Position numbers and translations under genes: made by a program
Assembly: GCA_035524895.1 (NCBI GenBank)
Contig: DATLFI010000190.1
Span: 1 to 11,705 of the forward strand
Length of the DNA stretch: 11,705 bases
Source: DATLFI01 sp035524895
GTDB taxonomy: Bacteria; Acidobacteriota; Thermoanaerobaculia; Multivoradales; Multivoraceae
Direction of reading: 5' to 3'
Notes under the pieces: model-generated
Seen by the model: only the letters and a program-made list of their open reading frames with translations
What the model was told of the DNA's origin: nothing
Database searches by the model: none
Part shown: positions 1 through 11,705 of the stretch, one piece after another
Position numbering within the stretch: the first letter of the stretch is position 1
Layout: every line of letters begins with the position of its first letter

Positions 1-5460
<5,460 letters not shown>

Positions 5461-5551
5461 CGAGGCTTTCGCCTCGGCTCGCGGGCTTCGGCCATCCGGT
5501 TGGGGTGAGCTGCCGTCCTCCGGGCCTAGCTGCAAGGTGCTCTACGAGGTG

Positions 5552-6946
5552 ATGCCGAGAACTTCGCGTCTGCCGCGCAACCGCGGCTTCGAGGTGGCGA
5601 GAGTGCTGAGGCGCTGGGGGCTGGGTCTCCTGACGGTTTGCTGGCTGGCCCCACCGGTCATCGCCGAGAACTGGCCCCAGTGGCGCGGTCCGGCAAGCAG
5701 CGGCGTGTCGTCGGCGGAAAACCTCCCGACGATCTGGAGCCGAACGGAGAACCTTGCCTGGACGGCCGAGCTCTCGGGGCTCGGGGCGTCTTCGCCGATC
5801 GTGTGGGGCGAACTGGTCTTCGCGACCTCGCAGGTCGGCGACGCGCGCGTGGCTCCGGGCGGCGCGCATCCGCAGCTCGCGCGCGACGACGCGGAGTTGG
5901 CGGCGCGGGAGCGCGCCATCGGGGGCAGGCGCCCCGAGGCGGTGGCTGCTGAAGTGTTCTTCGTGGTCGAGGCGTTTCGTCTGGCGACCGGGGAGCGGGT
6001 GTGGCAGCACCGCTTCGCCGCGACCGGCGAGCTGCCTGCGGTACACGAGAAGCACAACCTGGCTACCCCGACGCCGGTGACCGACGGCGAGCGGGTCTAC
6101 GCGTGGTTCGGCAACGGCCAGGTGGTGGCGCTCGAGCTGACAGGCCGCGAGGTGTGGTCGAGACACCTCGGCGAGGTGGCGCCGTTCCAGAATCGCTGGG
6201 GGCACGGCAGCTCGCCGGCGCTGTTCGAGGACCTCCTGATCCTCCAGGTCGACCACGACGCCGCGGCGTACCTGCTCGCGCTCGACAAGCGGACGGGCGC
6301 CGAGCGCTCGAAGGTCGAGCACGAGGCGGGTCGCGAGCGCATCGCGCACAGCACGCCGCTCGTGGTGCCAGGGCCGAGCGGTCCGGAGATGGTGCTCAAC
6401 TCTGGCACGCGGATCGAGGCGTACGACCCGCGCACCGGCGCGCTGCTGTGGCACGCGGGCCAGGCCCGGCAGACTCCGGTGCCGACGCCGGTCTTCCACG
6501 ACGGCGTGCTCTACCTCGCGCGCGGCTACCGCAACAGCGACTACCAGGCGTTGCGCGTCGGCGGCCGCGGCGACGTCACCGAGAGCCACGCGTTGTGGCG
6601 CAGCGCGGGCGGCGCGTCCTACGTGCCGTCGATTCTGCACCACGAGGGACTGGTCTACGTCACCAACGAGATCGGCGTCGTCACCTGTGCCGACGCGACG
6701 ACCGGCCAGGCGCTGTGGCGCGAACGGCTGGGCGGCGTGTTCTTCGCGTCGCCAGTCGCCGGCGACGGCAAGGTCTTTCTCGTGAGCGAGACCGGCGAGA
6801 CCTGGGTGCTGCGCGCCGGTCGCACGGCCGAGGCCGAGGTGCTGGCGGTCAACGATCTCGGCGAGCGCATGCTCGCCTCGCCGGCAGTCGGCGGCAGCCG
6901 GCTGATCCTGCGCAGCGACGGGCGGTTGTTCGCGGTCGGGGAGTAG
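5552..6946 (+). CDS. Secreted PQQ-like beta-propeller repeat protein
   Basis: The protein is about 464 aa. A basic N-terminus (MPRTSRLPRNRG) is followed by a hydrophobic stretch (GLGLLTVCWLAPP) and a likely signal-peptidase site after VIA, so export is predicted. The mature part opens with NWPQWRGP. Propeller blades follow, recognised by repeats of the type D-x-x-TG-x-x-LW, for example YDPRTGALLW and ADATTGQALW, and by blade strands such as SSPIVW, TPTPVTDG and ASPVAGDG. This is the PQQ-binding-like (PQQ_2, BamB-like) fold. Many members act as scaffolds and bind no PQQ, and no dehydrogenase signature is seen, so the function is unknown. An Arg/Ala-rich insertion of about 40 residues interrupts the first blades. 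The start is uncertain: ATG at 5552 is chosen, but GTG at 5537 is in frame and neither has a well-spaced Shine-Dalgarno. It lies 91 nt downstream of the kinase on the same strand, so co-transcription is possible. Confidence 0.85.
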   Translation: MPRTSRLPRNRGFEVARVLRRWGLGLLTVCWLAPPVIAENWPQWRGPASSGVSSAENLPTIWSRTENLAWTAELSGLGASSPIVWGELVFATSQVGDARVAPGGAHPQLARDDAELAARERAIGGRRPEAVAAEVFFVVEAFRLATGERVWQHRFAATGELPAVHEKHNLATPTPVTDGERVYAWFGNGQVVALELTGREVWSRHLGEVAPFQNRWGHGSSPALFEDLLILQVDHDAAAYLLALDKRTGAERSKVEHEAGRERIAHSTPLVVPGPSGPEMVLNSGTRIEAYDPRTGALLWHAGQARQTPVPTPVFHDGVLYLARGYRNSDYQALRVGGRGDVTESHALWRSAGGASYVPSILHHEGLVYVTNEIGVVTCADATTGQALWRERLGGVFFASPVAGDGKVFLVSETGETWVLRAGRTAEAEVLAVNDLGERMLASPAVGGSRLILRSDGRLFAVGE

Positions 6947-6950
6947 CGTG

Positions 6951-6968
6951 GCCTGAGTCGGTTCAGGC
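6951..6968. terminator. Hairpin between convergent genes (possible bidirectional terminator)
   Basis: A perfect inverted repeat has arms GCCTGA (6951-6956) and TCAGGC (6963-6968) around a 6-nt loop. It starts 4 nt after the propeller stop, and its right arm contains the toxin stop codon (TCA on the plus strand). The position between convergent genes suggests a shared 3' structure. There is no T-tract on either side and the stem is short, so termination is only a suggestion. Confidence 0.35.
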
Positions 6969-7388
6969 GATGACCGTCAGGCCTTCGCTCCGAGCGGCGC
7001 GCGAGAGGCTATCGTCGAAAGCCACGAAACGCAGCTCGGTGCCCAACTCGCGCGCCAACACGACACAGGAGGCGAGTTGGACCGCGTCTCCAGCTCGCAG
7101 CGGGTGCCTTCTGAGCAGCTGGATACTCTCCCTTGTGACGTCGTCCGTCAGCTCGACCACGTGGAACGTCGATTCGTCCAGCGCAAGTGCGTCGAGCACG
7201 GCGTCGCGATCAGCCGGCAGGAGATCGCCGTCGCGACATCGCCGACAAAGCGCGGTGGCGACTTCGGCGATGCTCTGCCGGCTGATCGCGACCGGAACGC
7301 CGACCTGGAAGACCTCGCGCACCACGCACGAGCGATCCTCCTCGACGTAGCGCTTCACGAGGGCGCTGGCGTCGAGGAAGGTCGTCAG
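6963..7388 (-). CDS. PIN-domain ribonuclease toxin (VapC-like)
   Basis: Predicted toxin of a type II toxin-antitoxin pair; VapC-family PIN proteins are Mg-dependent RNases, often cutting tRNA or rRNA. With a start at the CTG at 7388 the protein is 141 aa, normal for the family. The N-terminal PIN strand reads TTFLDASALVKRY. Acidic residues sit at the expected places: Asp6, the Glu in SIAEVATAL, the Asp in LRAGDAVQLAS and the Asp pair in FVAFDDSL. The first in-frame conventional start is GTG at 7358, which would delete Asp6 and the first beta strand. A GAGGA at 7395-7399 sits 6 nt before the CTG. The CTG shares bases with the antitoxin TGA stop (CTGA), indicating translational coupling. The gene converges on the propeller gene 16 nt away. 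The family call is strong; the exact start is inference. Confidence 0.85.
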   Translation of the reverse strand: MTTFLDASALVKRYVEEDRSCVVREVFQVGVPVAISRQSIAEVATALCRRCRDGDLLPADRDAVLDALALDESTFHVVELTDDVTRESIQLLRRHPLRAGDAVQLASCVVLARELGTELRFVAFDDSLSRAARSEGLTVIA

Positions 7389-7666
7389 AAGCGGTCCTCG
7401 CGGTCGCGACGAATGGTCTCGGAGACGCTCTCGCCACGGACGCGAATGGGCGAACGTTCCGTGAGCGGCTGGGTCGCCGGGGTGACGAGACCGCGTTCCG
7501 CCAGCGCAACGAGGCGCGCCTCGAGGGGCGTGTGCTCGGGAGAGAGCGGGCGCAACTCTGCGATCGGCTTTCCGCGGTCCGTGATCAGGATGGTCACGCC
7601 AGAGCGCGCCTGTCGCAAGTATGTGCCCAGCCTGGTTTTCAGCTCGCGGGCGCCGACGACCTTCAT
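7385..7666 (-). CDS. Phd/YefM-family antitoxin (VapB-like)
   Basis: The 93-aa protein starts MKVVGARELKTRLGTYLRQ. This is the Phd/YefM opening pattern, in which the N-terminal part dimerises and binds operator DNA. It continues with VTILITDRGKPIAELRP, the typical second half of that fold. The C-terminal 40 residues are charged and low in hydrophobic content (ending RRDREDRF), as expected for the flexible tail that wraps the toxin. Its stop overlaps the toxin start by 3 nt, so the two are translated as a pair with the antitoxin first. Family members usually repress their own promoter, with the toxin as co-repressor. The ATG at 7664-7666 has no Shine-Dalgarno in front of it and no other in-frame start nearby, which fits a leaderless mRNA. 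Confidence 0.88.
   Translation of the reverse strand: MKVVGARELKTRLGTYLRQARSGVTILITDRGKPIAELRPLSPEHTPLEARLVALAERGLVTPATQPLTERSPIRVRGESVSETIRRDREDRF
7395..7399 (-). promoter_or_regulatory. Ribosome binding site supporting the toxin CTG start
   Basis: GAGGA on the minus strand, inside the last codons of the antitoxin, lies 6 nt upstream of the CTG at 7388-7386. The spacing is ideal for that start, while it is more than 35 nt from the alternative GTG at 7358. It therefore favours the longer toxin that keeps the catalytic Asp. Confidence 0.6.
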
Positions 7667-7672
7667 GTGGTC

Positions 7673-7701
7673 ATTGTAGTCACTTCTAGGCCGTGCGCCA
7701 A
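7673..7701 (-). promoter_or_regulatory. Predicted sigma70-type promoter of the toxin-antitoxin operon
   Basis: On the minus strand a -35-like TTGGCG (7701-7696, 4 of 6 consensus) and a -10 TACAAT (7678-7673, 5 of 6) are separated by exactly 17 nt. They lie in the 42-nt gap between the oxidoreductase stop and the antitoxin ATG, one of the few AT-richer spots in the window. The -10 ends 6 nt before the ATG, so transcription should begin at or next to the start codon and give a leaderless transcript. Predicted by eye only. Confidence 0.55.
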
Positions 7702-7708
7702 GTCGGTC

Positions 7709-8977
7709 TCAGAACACCGACCGCTTCTGCACCTTCTCCTTCTTCCCCAGCGTGAAGCGCTCCTCGACCGCACCGCCGTCCTGGATCCGCGCGGCGGTGT
7801 ACTCGCCGAGGGCGGGTCCGTGCTTGAAGCCGTGGCCCGAGCCGCCGCCGACCAGCCAGACGTTCTCGAGCTCGGGATGGCGGTCGATCAGGAAGTCGCC
7901 GGAGGAGGTGTTCTCGTACTGGCAGACGCGGGTCTCGACGACGGGCGCGTCGGCCAGCGCGGGGAAGCGTCGGGCCACGAAGTCGCGCACGCGCTGCACC
8001 AGCGCGGGCGTCGGCGTGCGCTGGGCGGCGTCGGGGTCGATGGGCTCGCCGTGGGCGTCGAGCGCGATCTTGAAGCCGCGGCTCTCGATGTCCGGGAGCC
8101 CGTACATCTCGTCCCCGAAGTCGACCCAGGTTGGCATCTGGGGATACGAGAAGCGTCGATCGCCCGGCGGCACGCCGAAGAAGTAGACCTCCTGGCGAGT
8201 GGCGAAGATGCGCTCTGCGAGCAGCGCGGGGAACACCTTGCCGAGCCATGGACCGCAGGCGAACACGAACGTGCCAGCGCTCACCGTCTCGCCGTTGCGC
8301 GTGGTGCCGTTCCGCGTTGTGATAGAGGCGAGGCGACCTTTCCCGGTCGGTTCGACGACGTGGCCGGCGAGGTACTCGGCGCCGGCGCGATACGCCTGCT
8401 GCGCGACTGCGGCCACCGCGCGGCGCGCCAGCAGCACGCCGCTCTCCGGCTCGAGGATCGCCCAGTCGATGCCGGTGACGTCGATCTGCGGGTACCGCGA
8501 CGCGAGGGCCCTGGCGTCGAGCCGCTCGTGCTTCACGCCGAGCCGCGCGATGACCTCGAGCGACTGCAGCGAATAGGCGTCCTGGCCGTGCGCCATCCAC
8601 AGCACGCCGGTGGGGTAGAACAGCGTCTGGCCGATCTCGGCGAACAGCGACTGCCACTGGTCGAGCGAGCCCATCGACCAGCGTGTGTACAGCTCGTCGG
8701 CGCCGTAGCCCATGCGGATCACGCGCGATTCGCCTCCCGAGCTGGCGCGCGAGTTGCCGGGGCCGTACTGGTCGACCAGCAGGACGCTGCGGCCGGACCT
8801 CTGAAGGTGGTAGGCGGTCCAGGCGCCGAAGACTCCGGCGCCGACCACCACCACGTCGTAGCTGGTGCGCCGGCGCTCGCTCGGCAGCGGCTGTGCTGCT
8901 GCCGCCCCGCGGCCGACCAGGGTGGCCACGGTGCCGGCGCCGGCGGCGGAGACGAAGGTCCTGCGAGTGGTCTTCAA
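7709..8977 (-). CDS. Tat-exported FAD-dependent oxidoreductase, monomeric sarcosine oxidase family
   Basis: The 422-aa protein starts at a TTG (8977-8975) with a good Shine-Dalgarno; this start gives MKTTRRTFVSAAGAG, a twin-arginine signal with a likely cut after AAA near residue 28. The FAD-binding motif is VVVVGAGVFG (GxGxxG at 46-51), ending at Asp69. SSGGESRVIR (79-88) corresponds to the flavin-contact segment of MSOX. The C-terminal part has RVCQYENT, DFLIDRHPE and GSGHGFKHG, the hallmarks of the MSOX/MTOX (SolA) group. Cys352 matches the Cys that carries FAD covalently, and Lys303 and Lys385 match MSOX Lys265 and Lys348. Relatives oxidise secondary amines such as sarcosine or N-methyltryptophan, producing H2O2. 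The MSOX His45 and His269 positions appear to be Gly81 and Asp307, so the substrate may differ. The catalytic comparison is from memory of MSOX and the substrate is unknown. Confidence 0.87.
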   Translation of the reverse strand: MKTTRRTFVSAAGAGTVATLVGRGAAAAQPLPSERRRTSYDVVVVGAGVFGAWTAYHLQRSGRSVLLVDQYGPGNSRASSGGESRVIRMGYGADELYTRWSMGSLDQWQSLFAEIGQTLFYPTGVLWMAHGQDAYSLQSLEVIARLGVKHERLDARALASRYPQIDVTGIDWAILEPESGVLLARRAVAAVAQQAYRAGAEYLAGHVVEPTGKGRLASITTRNGTTRNGETVSAGTFVFACGPWLGKVFPALLAERIFATRQEVYFFGVPPGDRRFSYPQMPTWVDFGDEMYGLPDIESRGFKIALDAHGEPIDPDAAQRTPTPALVQRVRDFVARRFPALADAPVVETRVCQYENTSSGDFLIDRHPELENVWLVGGGSGHGFKHGPALGEYTAARIQDGGAVEERFTLGKKEKVQKRSVF

Positions 8978-8983
8978 GGCGAT

Positions 8984-8988
8984 CTCCT
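8984..8988 (-). promoter_or_regulatory. Ribosome binding site fixing the oxidoreductase TTG start
   Basis: AGGAG on the minus strand lies 6 nt upstream of the TTG at 8977-8975. The frame is open much further upstream (to 9397), but that extension would cover the divergent promoter region and the 5' end of the opposite gene and would bury the Tat signal. The TTG is therefore the best-supported start. Confidence 0.7.
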
Positions 8989-9010
8989 GGCGTTGTCCGT
9001 CGCTGCCGTG

Positions 9011-9032
9011 CCGAGAGCGAGTCGACTCTCGG
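9011..9032. promoter_or_regulatory. Palindrome in the divergent intergenic region (possible operator)
   Basis: Arms CCGAGAG (9011-9017) and CTCTCGG (9026-9032) are perfect inverted repeats with an 8-nt spacer. A nested perfect 10-bp palindrome GAGTCGACTC occupies 9019-9028. The element is 34 nt upstream of the oxidoreductase start. The 202-nt gap (8978-9179) also holds a G-rich run (9040-9067) and a weak minus-strand -10-like TACACT (9075-9070) without a convincing -35. I found no clear promoter for the permease. The palindrome could bind a regulator serving both genes or form an mRNA hairpin. Confidence 0.4.
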
Positions 9033-9179
9033 CCGTGGCGGGCGGGAGCGCACGCGGGGGGCGGGGGCGAGTGTAGCGGTGGTGGGGCGAGCACGGCTGT
9101 AACCTCGTGGGCTCGAGCGGGGTCCTGAGGGAGTAGACCAGGGCAGTCCGATCGTGCACGAGGCACGCGGAGGAGGATC

Positions 9180-11627
9180 ATGCTCGATTCGCTGCGCTTC
9201 GAGATGCGGACCGCCGTACGCGCCCTGGCGCGCCGGCCGGCATTCGTGGTGATGGTGGTGCTGACGCTGGCGCTGGGGATCGGCGCGAGCACGGCGATGT
9301 GGAGCGTGGTCGAGGCGGTGCTGCTGCGTCCGCTGCCGTTCGCGGAGCCGGAACGGCTGGTCTTCGTGTGGCAGGAGGACCGGCTCACCGGCACCACGCG
9401 CGAGGCGTCGTCGATCCCGGACTACCTGGACTACGTCGCGCGCTCGCGAACCCTCGAGGCGATCGCGGCCTACCAGGTGAGCCAGGCCGATCAGACCCAC
9501 CTGCTGCGCCCGGGCCAGGATCCCGAGCGGGTCGAGGTGGTGCTGGTCGGCCACGACCTGCTGACTGTGCTCGGCGTCGAGCCCTTGGTCGGCCGGTCGT
9601 TCACCGCTGCCGAGGACGTGCAGGGCGGCGAGCCGGTGGCTCTGCTCGCGGAGCCGCTGTGGCGCCGTGCGTTCGGCGCGAGGCCAGACATCGTGGGCCA
9701 GCCGCTGCGTCTCGACGACGACGTGTTCACCATCGTCGGCGTGGTGCCGGCCGGACTCGAGATCCCGGGAGAAGCGGCGGAGGTCTGGCTGCCGCTGCGC
9801 CAGCAGGGGTCGGGCAACTCGCCGCGTTGGACTCACGCGACGCAGGTGGTCGCCCGCCTCGCACCAGGGGTGCTCGTGGAACAGTCACGGGAAGAGCTCG
9901 CGGCGATCGGCGCCGAGCTCGAGGACGAGTATCGGGAGAACGCCGGCCGCGGGTCGACGGTGGAGCCACTGGTCGACGTGCTGCGCGGCGACGTGCGCGG
10001 CTCGCTGGTGTTGCTCCTTTGGGCGTCGCTGCTGCTGTTGCTCCTGGCGTGCACCAACGTCGCGAACCTGCTGCTCGCGCGTGGTGCCGCGCGCCGGCGC
10101 GACACCGCGATCGTCGCGGCGCTCGGAGCCGGGTCCGGCCGCATCGCCGGTCGCTTCCTGATCGAGGCAGCGCTACTCGCGGGCGGCGCGGTCGCCGGCG
10201 GATTGGTGATCGCGAGAGTCTTGCTGGGCGGGCTCCTCGGCCTGGCACCCGCCGGTGTGGCGCGCCTGGCCCCGGCCGCGCTGCGCCCGACGGTGCTGTG
10301 GTTCGCGGTCGCGCTGGCTGTCCTCGTCACGGTGGCGTTCACTCTCGTGCCGGCGTTGCAGGCGCGAGGTATGGCGCCGGGCGGCTCGCTGCCCAACGCG
10401 CTGCGCGCGGGCCGAAGCGAGGGCGGCGTCGGGCGAGCACGTCTCTCGACCCGTCGCGTGTTGGTGGTCGCGCAGCTCGCGCTCGCGCTGATGCTGCTCT
10501 GGGGTGCTGGGCTGATGCTCCAGTCGCTGCGCCACCTGCACGCCGTCGATCCCGGCTTCGATGCCTCGGGTGTGCTGCGGGTCAGCTATCAGCTCCCGCC
10601 CTCGCGGTACCCGCGCGGCTTCGACCGGTTCCCGCAATGGCCGGAGGTGCTGCGCTTCAACGAGCAGATGTTGGAGCGTGCAGCGGCCCTGCCGGGTGTC
10701 GAGTCGGTGGCACTGACCATCGATCATCCGCTCGACGCCGGTTTCACCAACAGCTTCCTGATCCTCGGCCGCGAGCAGGACTTCGCCGAGCAAGGCGAGC
10801 TGACGACTCGTATCGTGTCGTCCGGCTACTTCGCCACCAACCGTGTCGAGCTCCGCGAGGGGAGGCTGTTCGGGACGCAGGACGTCGCCGGAACGCCGAT
10901 GGTCCTGCTGCTCAACGAGGAGGCGGTGCGCCGCTACTTCCCGGACGGCAGTCCGCTGGGTCAGCGCGTGCGCTTCTGGGGCATCGAGCGGGAGGTGGTG
11001 GGGGTGGTCGAGAACGAGCGTTTCCACGGCCTCGACCGGCCGTCGCCGCAGACGATGTACGCCCCGATCGCCCAGAATCCGCCGTTGGGCGAGACCACGT
11101 TGATGCTGCGCGCGTCGGCGGCGCCGGAGTCGTTGCTCGGGCCGCTGCGCGGGATCGTGCGGGAGCTCGACGCGAGTGTCGCGCTCTACGGCGCGAGCAC
11201 GATGGAGGAGACCCTCGCCGGCTCGCTACGACGCCGCACCTTCACGGCTCGCCTGCTCGGGCTGTTCGCCGGGCTCGCCCTCGGTCTCGCGGTGCTCGGC
11301 GTCTACGGTGTGCTGAGCTACCTGGTCGAGCAACGACGGCGGGAGGTGGGCATCCGGATGGCGCTCGGCGCGACGCGCGGCCGCGTGGTCTCGATGGTGC
11401 TCGGCGAAGGGCTGGCGCTTGCCGGCGCGGGCGCTGCGCTCGGCACTCTTGGCGCGCTGGGGCTCGCGAGCCTGCTCGAGAGCCTGGTGTTCGGCGTGTC
11501 GCCGCGCAACCCGGAGTCGGGTCTCGTCGCTGCGGCGGCGCTGCTCCTGGCCGCCGCGCTCGCGAGCTTCGTCCCGGCCGCGCGCGCCTCGCGCGTCGAC
11601 CCCGCGGCGACGCTGGCTTCGGAATGA
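9180..11627 (+). CDS. ADOP-type duplicated ABC transporter permease (MacB/FtsX family)
   Basis: The 815-aa inner-membrane protein has a duplicated MacB-FtsX layout. TM1 is at about 21-45 (VVMVVLTLALGIGAS) and the first periplasmic MacB core at about 50-270. TM2 to TM4 fall at about 274-298, 325-352 and 372-395. TM5 (about 427-450) opens the second half and a second periplasmic domain spans about 455-685. The C-terminal FtsX domain has three TMs (about 690-713, 737-765, 780-802) and the coupling motif REVGIRMALGATRGRV after TM6. Its first-half counterpart, RRRDTAIVAALGAGSGR after TM2, is diverged. Length and order match ADOP permeases, which usually lack a neighbouring ATPase, and none is seen here. 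MacB-type proteins are mechanotransmitters for efflux or lipoprotein handling; the cargo here is unknown. ATG at 9180 is preceded by GGAGG at 9169-9173, six bases upstream. The gene is divergent from the oxidoreductase. Confidence 0.93.
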   Translation: MLDSLRFEMRTAVRALARRPAFVVMVVLTLALGIGASTAMWSVVEAVLLRPLPFAEPERLVFVWQEDRLTGTTREASSIPDYLDYVARSRTLEAIAAYQVSQADQTHLLRPGQDPERVEVVLVGHDLLTVLGVEPLVGRSFTAAEDVQGGEPVALLAEPLWRRAFGARPDIVGQPLRLDDDVFTIVGVVPAGLEIPGEAAEVWLPLRQQGSGNSPRWTHATQVVARLAPGVLVEQSREELAAIGAELEDEYRENAGRGSTVEPLVDVLRGDVRGSLVLLLWASLLLLLLACTNVANLLLARGAARRRDTAIVAALGAGSGRIAGRFLIEAALLAGGAVAGGLVIARVLLGGLLGLAPAGVARLAPAALRPTVLWFAVALAVLVTVAFTLVPALQARGMAPGGSLPNALRAGRSEGGVGRARLSTRRVLVVAQLALALMLLWGAGLMLQSLRHLHAVDPGFDASGVLRVSYQLPPSRYPRGFDRFPQWPEVLRFNEQMLERAAALPGVESVALTIDHPLDAGFTNSFLILGREQDFAEQGELTTRIVSSGYFATNRVELREGRLFGTQDVAGTPMVLLLNEEAVRRYFPDGSPLGQRVRFWGIEREVVGVVENERFHGLDRPSPQTMYAPIAQNPPLGETTLMLRASAAPESLLGPLRGIVRELDASVALYGASTMEETLAGSLRRRTFTARLLGLFAGLALGLAVLGVYGVLSYLVEQRRREVGIRMALGATRGRVVSMVLGEGLALAGAGAALGTLGALGLASLLESLVFGVSPRNPESGLVAAAALLLAAALASFVPAARASRVDPAATLASE

Positions 11628-11636
11628 GGTAGTGGA

Positions 11637-11705
11637 TCACCGCCCCTCGACCGCGCGCCGCGCCGTCCAACGTCCCGCGCCGGGCTCGCCGGCGGCGAGC
11701 TCCTT
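11637..11705 (-). CDS. Possible C-terminal tail of a convergent gene (partial)
   Basis: Read on the minus strand from the window edge, a frame stays open for 22 codons (KELAAGEPGAGRWTARR then AVEGR) and stops at 11639-11637, 9 nt past the permease stop. Twenty of 22 third positions are G or C, but the local base composition is already very GC-rich, so this is weak support. No family can be recognised. The tract also holds a perfect 7-bp inverted repeat (11684-11690 and 11694-11700). Confidence 0.25.
   Translation of the reverse strand, partial: KELAAGEPGAGRWTARRAVEGR

Noticed and set aside
7532..9076. Plus-strand frame of 514 codons antisense to the oxidoreductase
   Set aside because: The opposite strand encodes a complete FAD oxidoreductase with a Tat signal, FAD motif and MSOX signatures; the plus-strand product has none.
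8978..9397. N-terminal extension of the oxidoreductase frame to 9397
   Set aside because: It would overlap the divergent permease and bury the Tat signal; the TTG at 8977 has an ideally spaced AGGAG.
11684..11700. 7-bp perfect inverted repeat with 3-nt loop near the window end as a terminator for the permease
   Set aside because: It has no T-tract (followed by TCCTT), lies 57 nt after the stop and may be inside a minus-strand coding region.

Overview
This is a GC-rich window with strong G/C third-codon bias. It suggests a soil or sediment bacterium, most likely Acidobacteriota or a relative such as Gemmatimonadota. The main pointers are an ADOP-type permease (a family named for its expansion in Acidobacteria) and a secreted propeller protein whose NWPQWRGP opening is typical of Acidobacteria and Planctomycetes. 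The phylum call is inference.

Layout. Bases 1-5460 (+) hold the 3' part of a very large hybrid sensor histidine kinase. It has at least ten HAMP units in perfect 92-residue register, then a GAF domain, a coiled coil, a HisKA/HATPase_c kinase core and three receiver domains. The middle receiver has lost its phospho-accepting Asp. The architecture resembles the fungal group III (Nik1/Os-1) kinases and their bacterial relatives. Next on the same strand (5552-6946) is an exported PQQ-like beta-propeller protein. It converges on a minus-strand toxin-antitoxin pair: a PIN-domain (VapC-like) toxin at 6963-7388 and a Phd/YefM-type antitoxin at 7385-7666. The pair has its own predicted promoter in the 42-nt gap upstream. 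The toxin appears to start at a CTG overlapping the antitoxin stop; later starts would delete the first catalytic Asp. Upstream on the minus strand (7709-8977) lies a Tat-exported FAD oxidoreductase of the monomeric sarcosine oxidase family, starting at TTG. A 202-bp divergent region with a palindrome and a G-rich tract separates it from the ADOP-type permease (9180-11627, +). The last 78 bases may hold the tail of a convergent minus-strand gene.

The genes do not form one obvious pathway. Kinase and propeller are co-oriented but 91 nt apart with hairpins between them. The toxin-antitoxin pair is a self-contained module, and the oxidoreductase and permease are divergent neighbours. I see no CRISPR array, IS element, tRNA or rRNA. 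The most noteworthy items are the register-perfect poly-HAMP array with near-identical internal segments, the pseudo-receiver, the non-canonical toxin start with a leaderless antitoxin promoter, and the exported MSOX-like enzyme with an altered active site.
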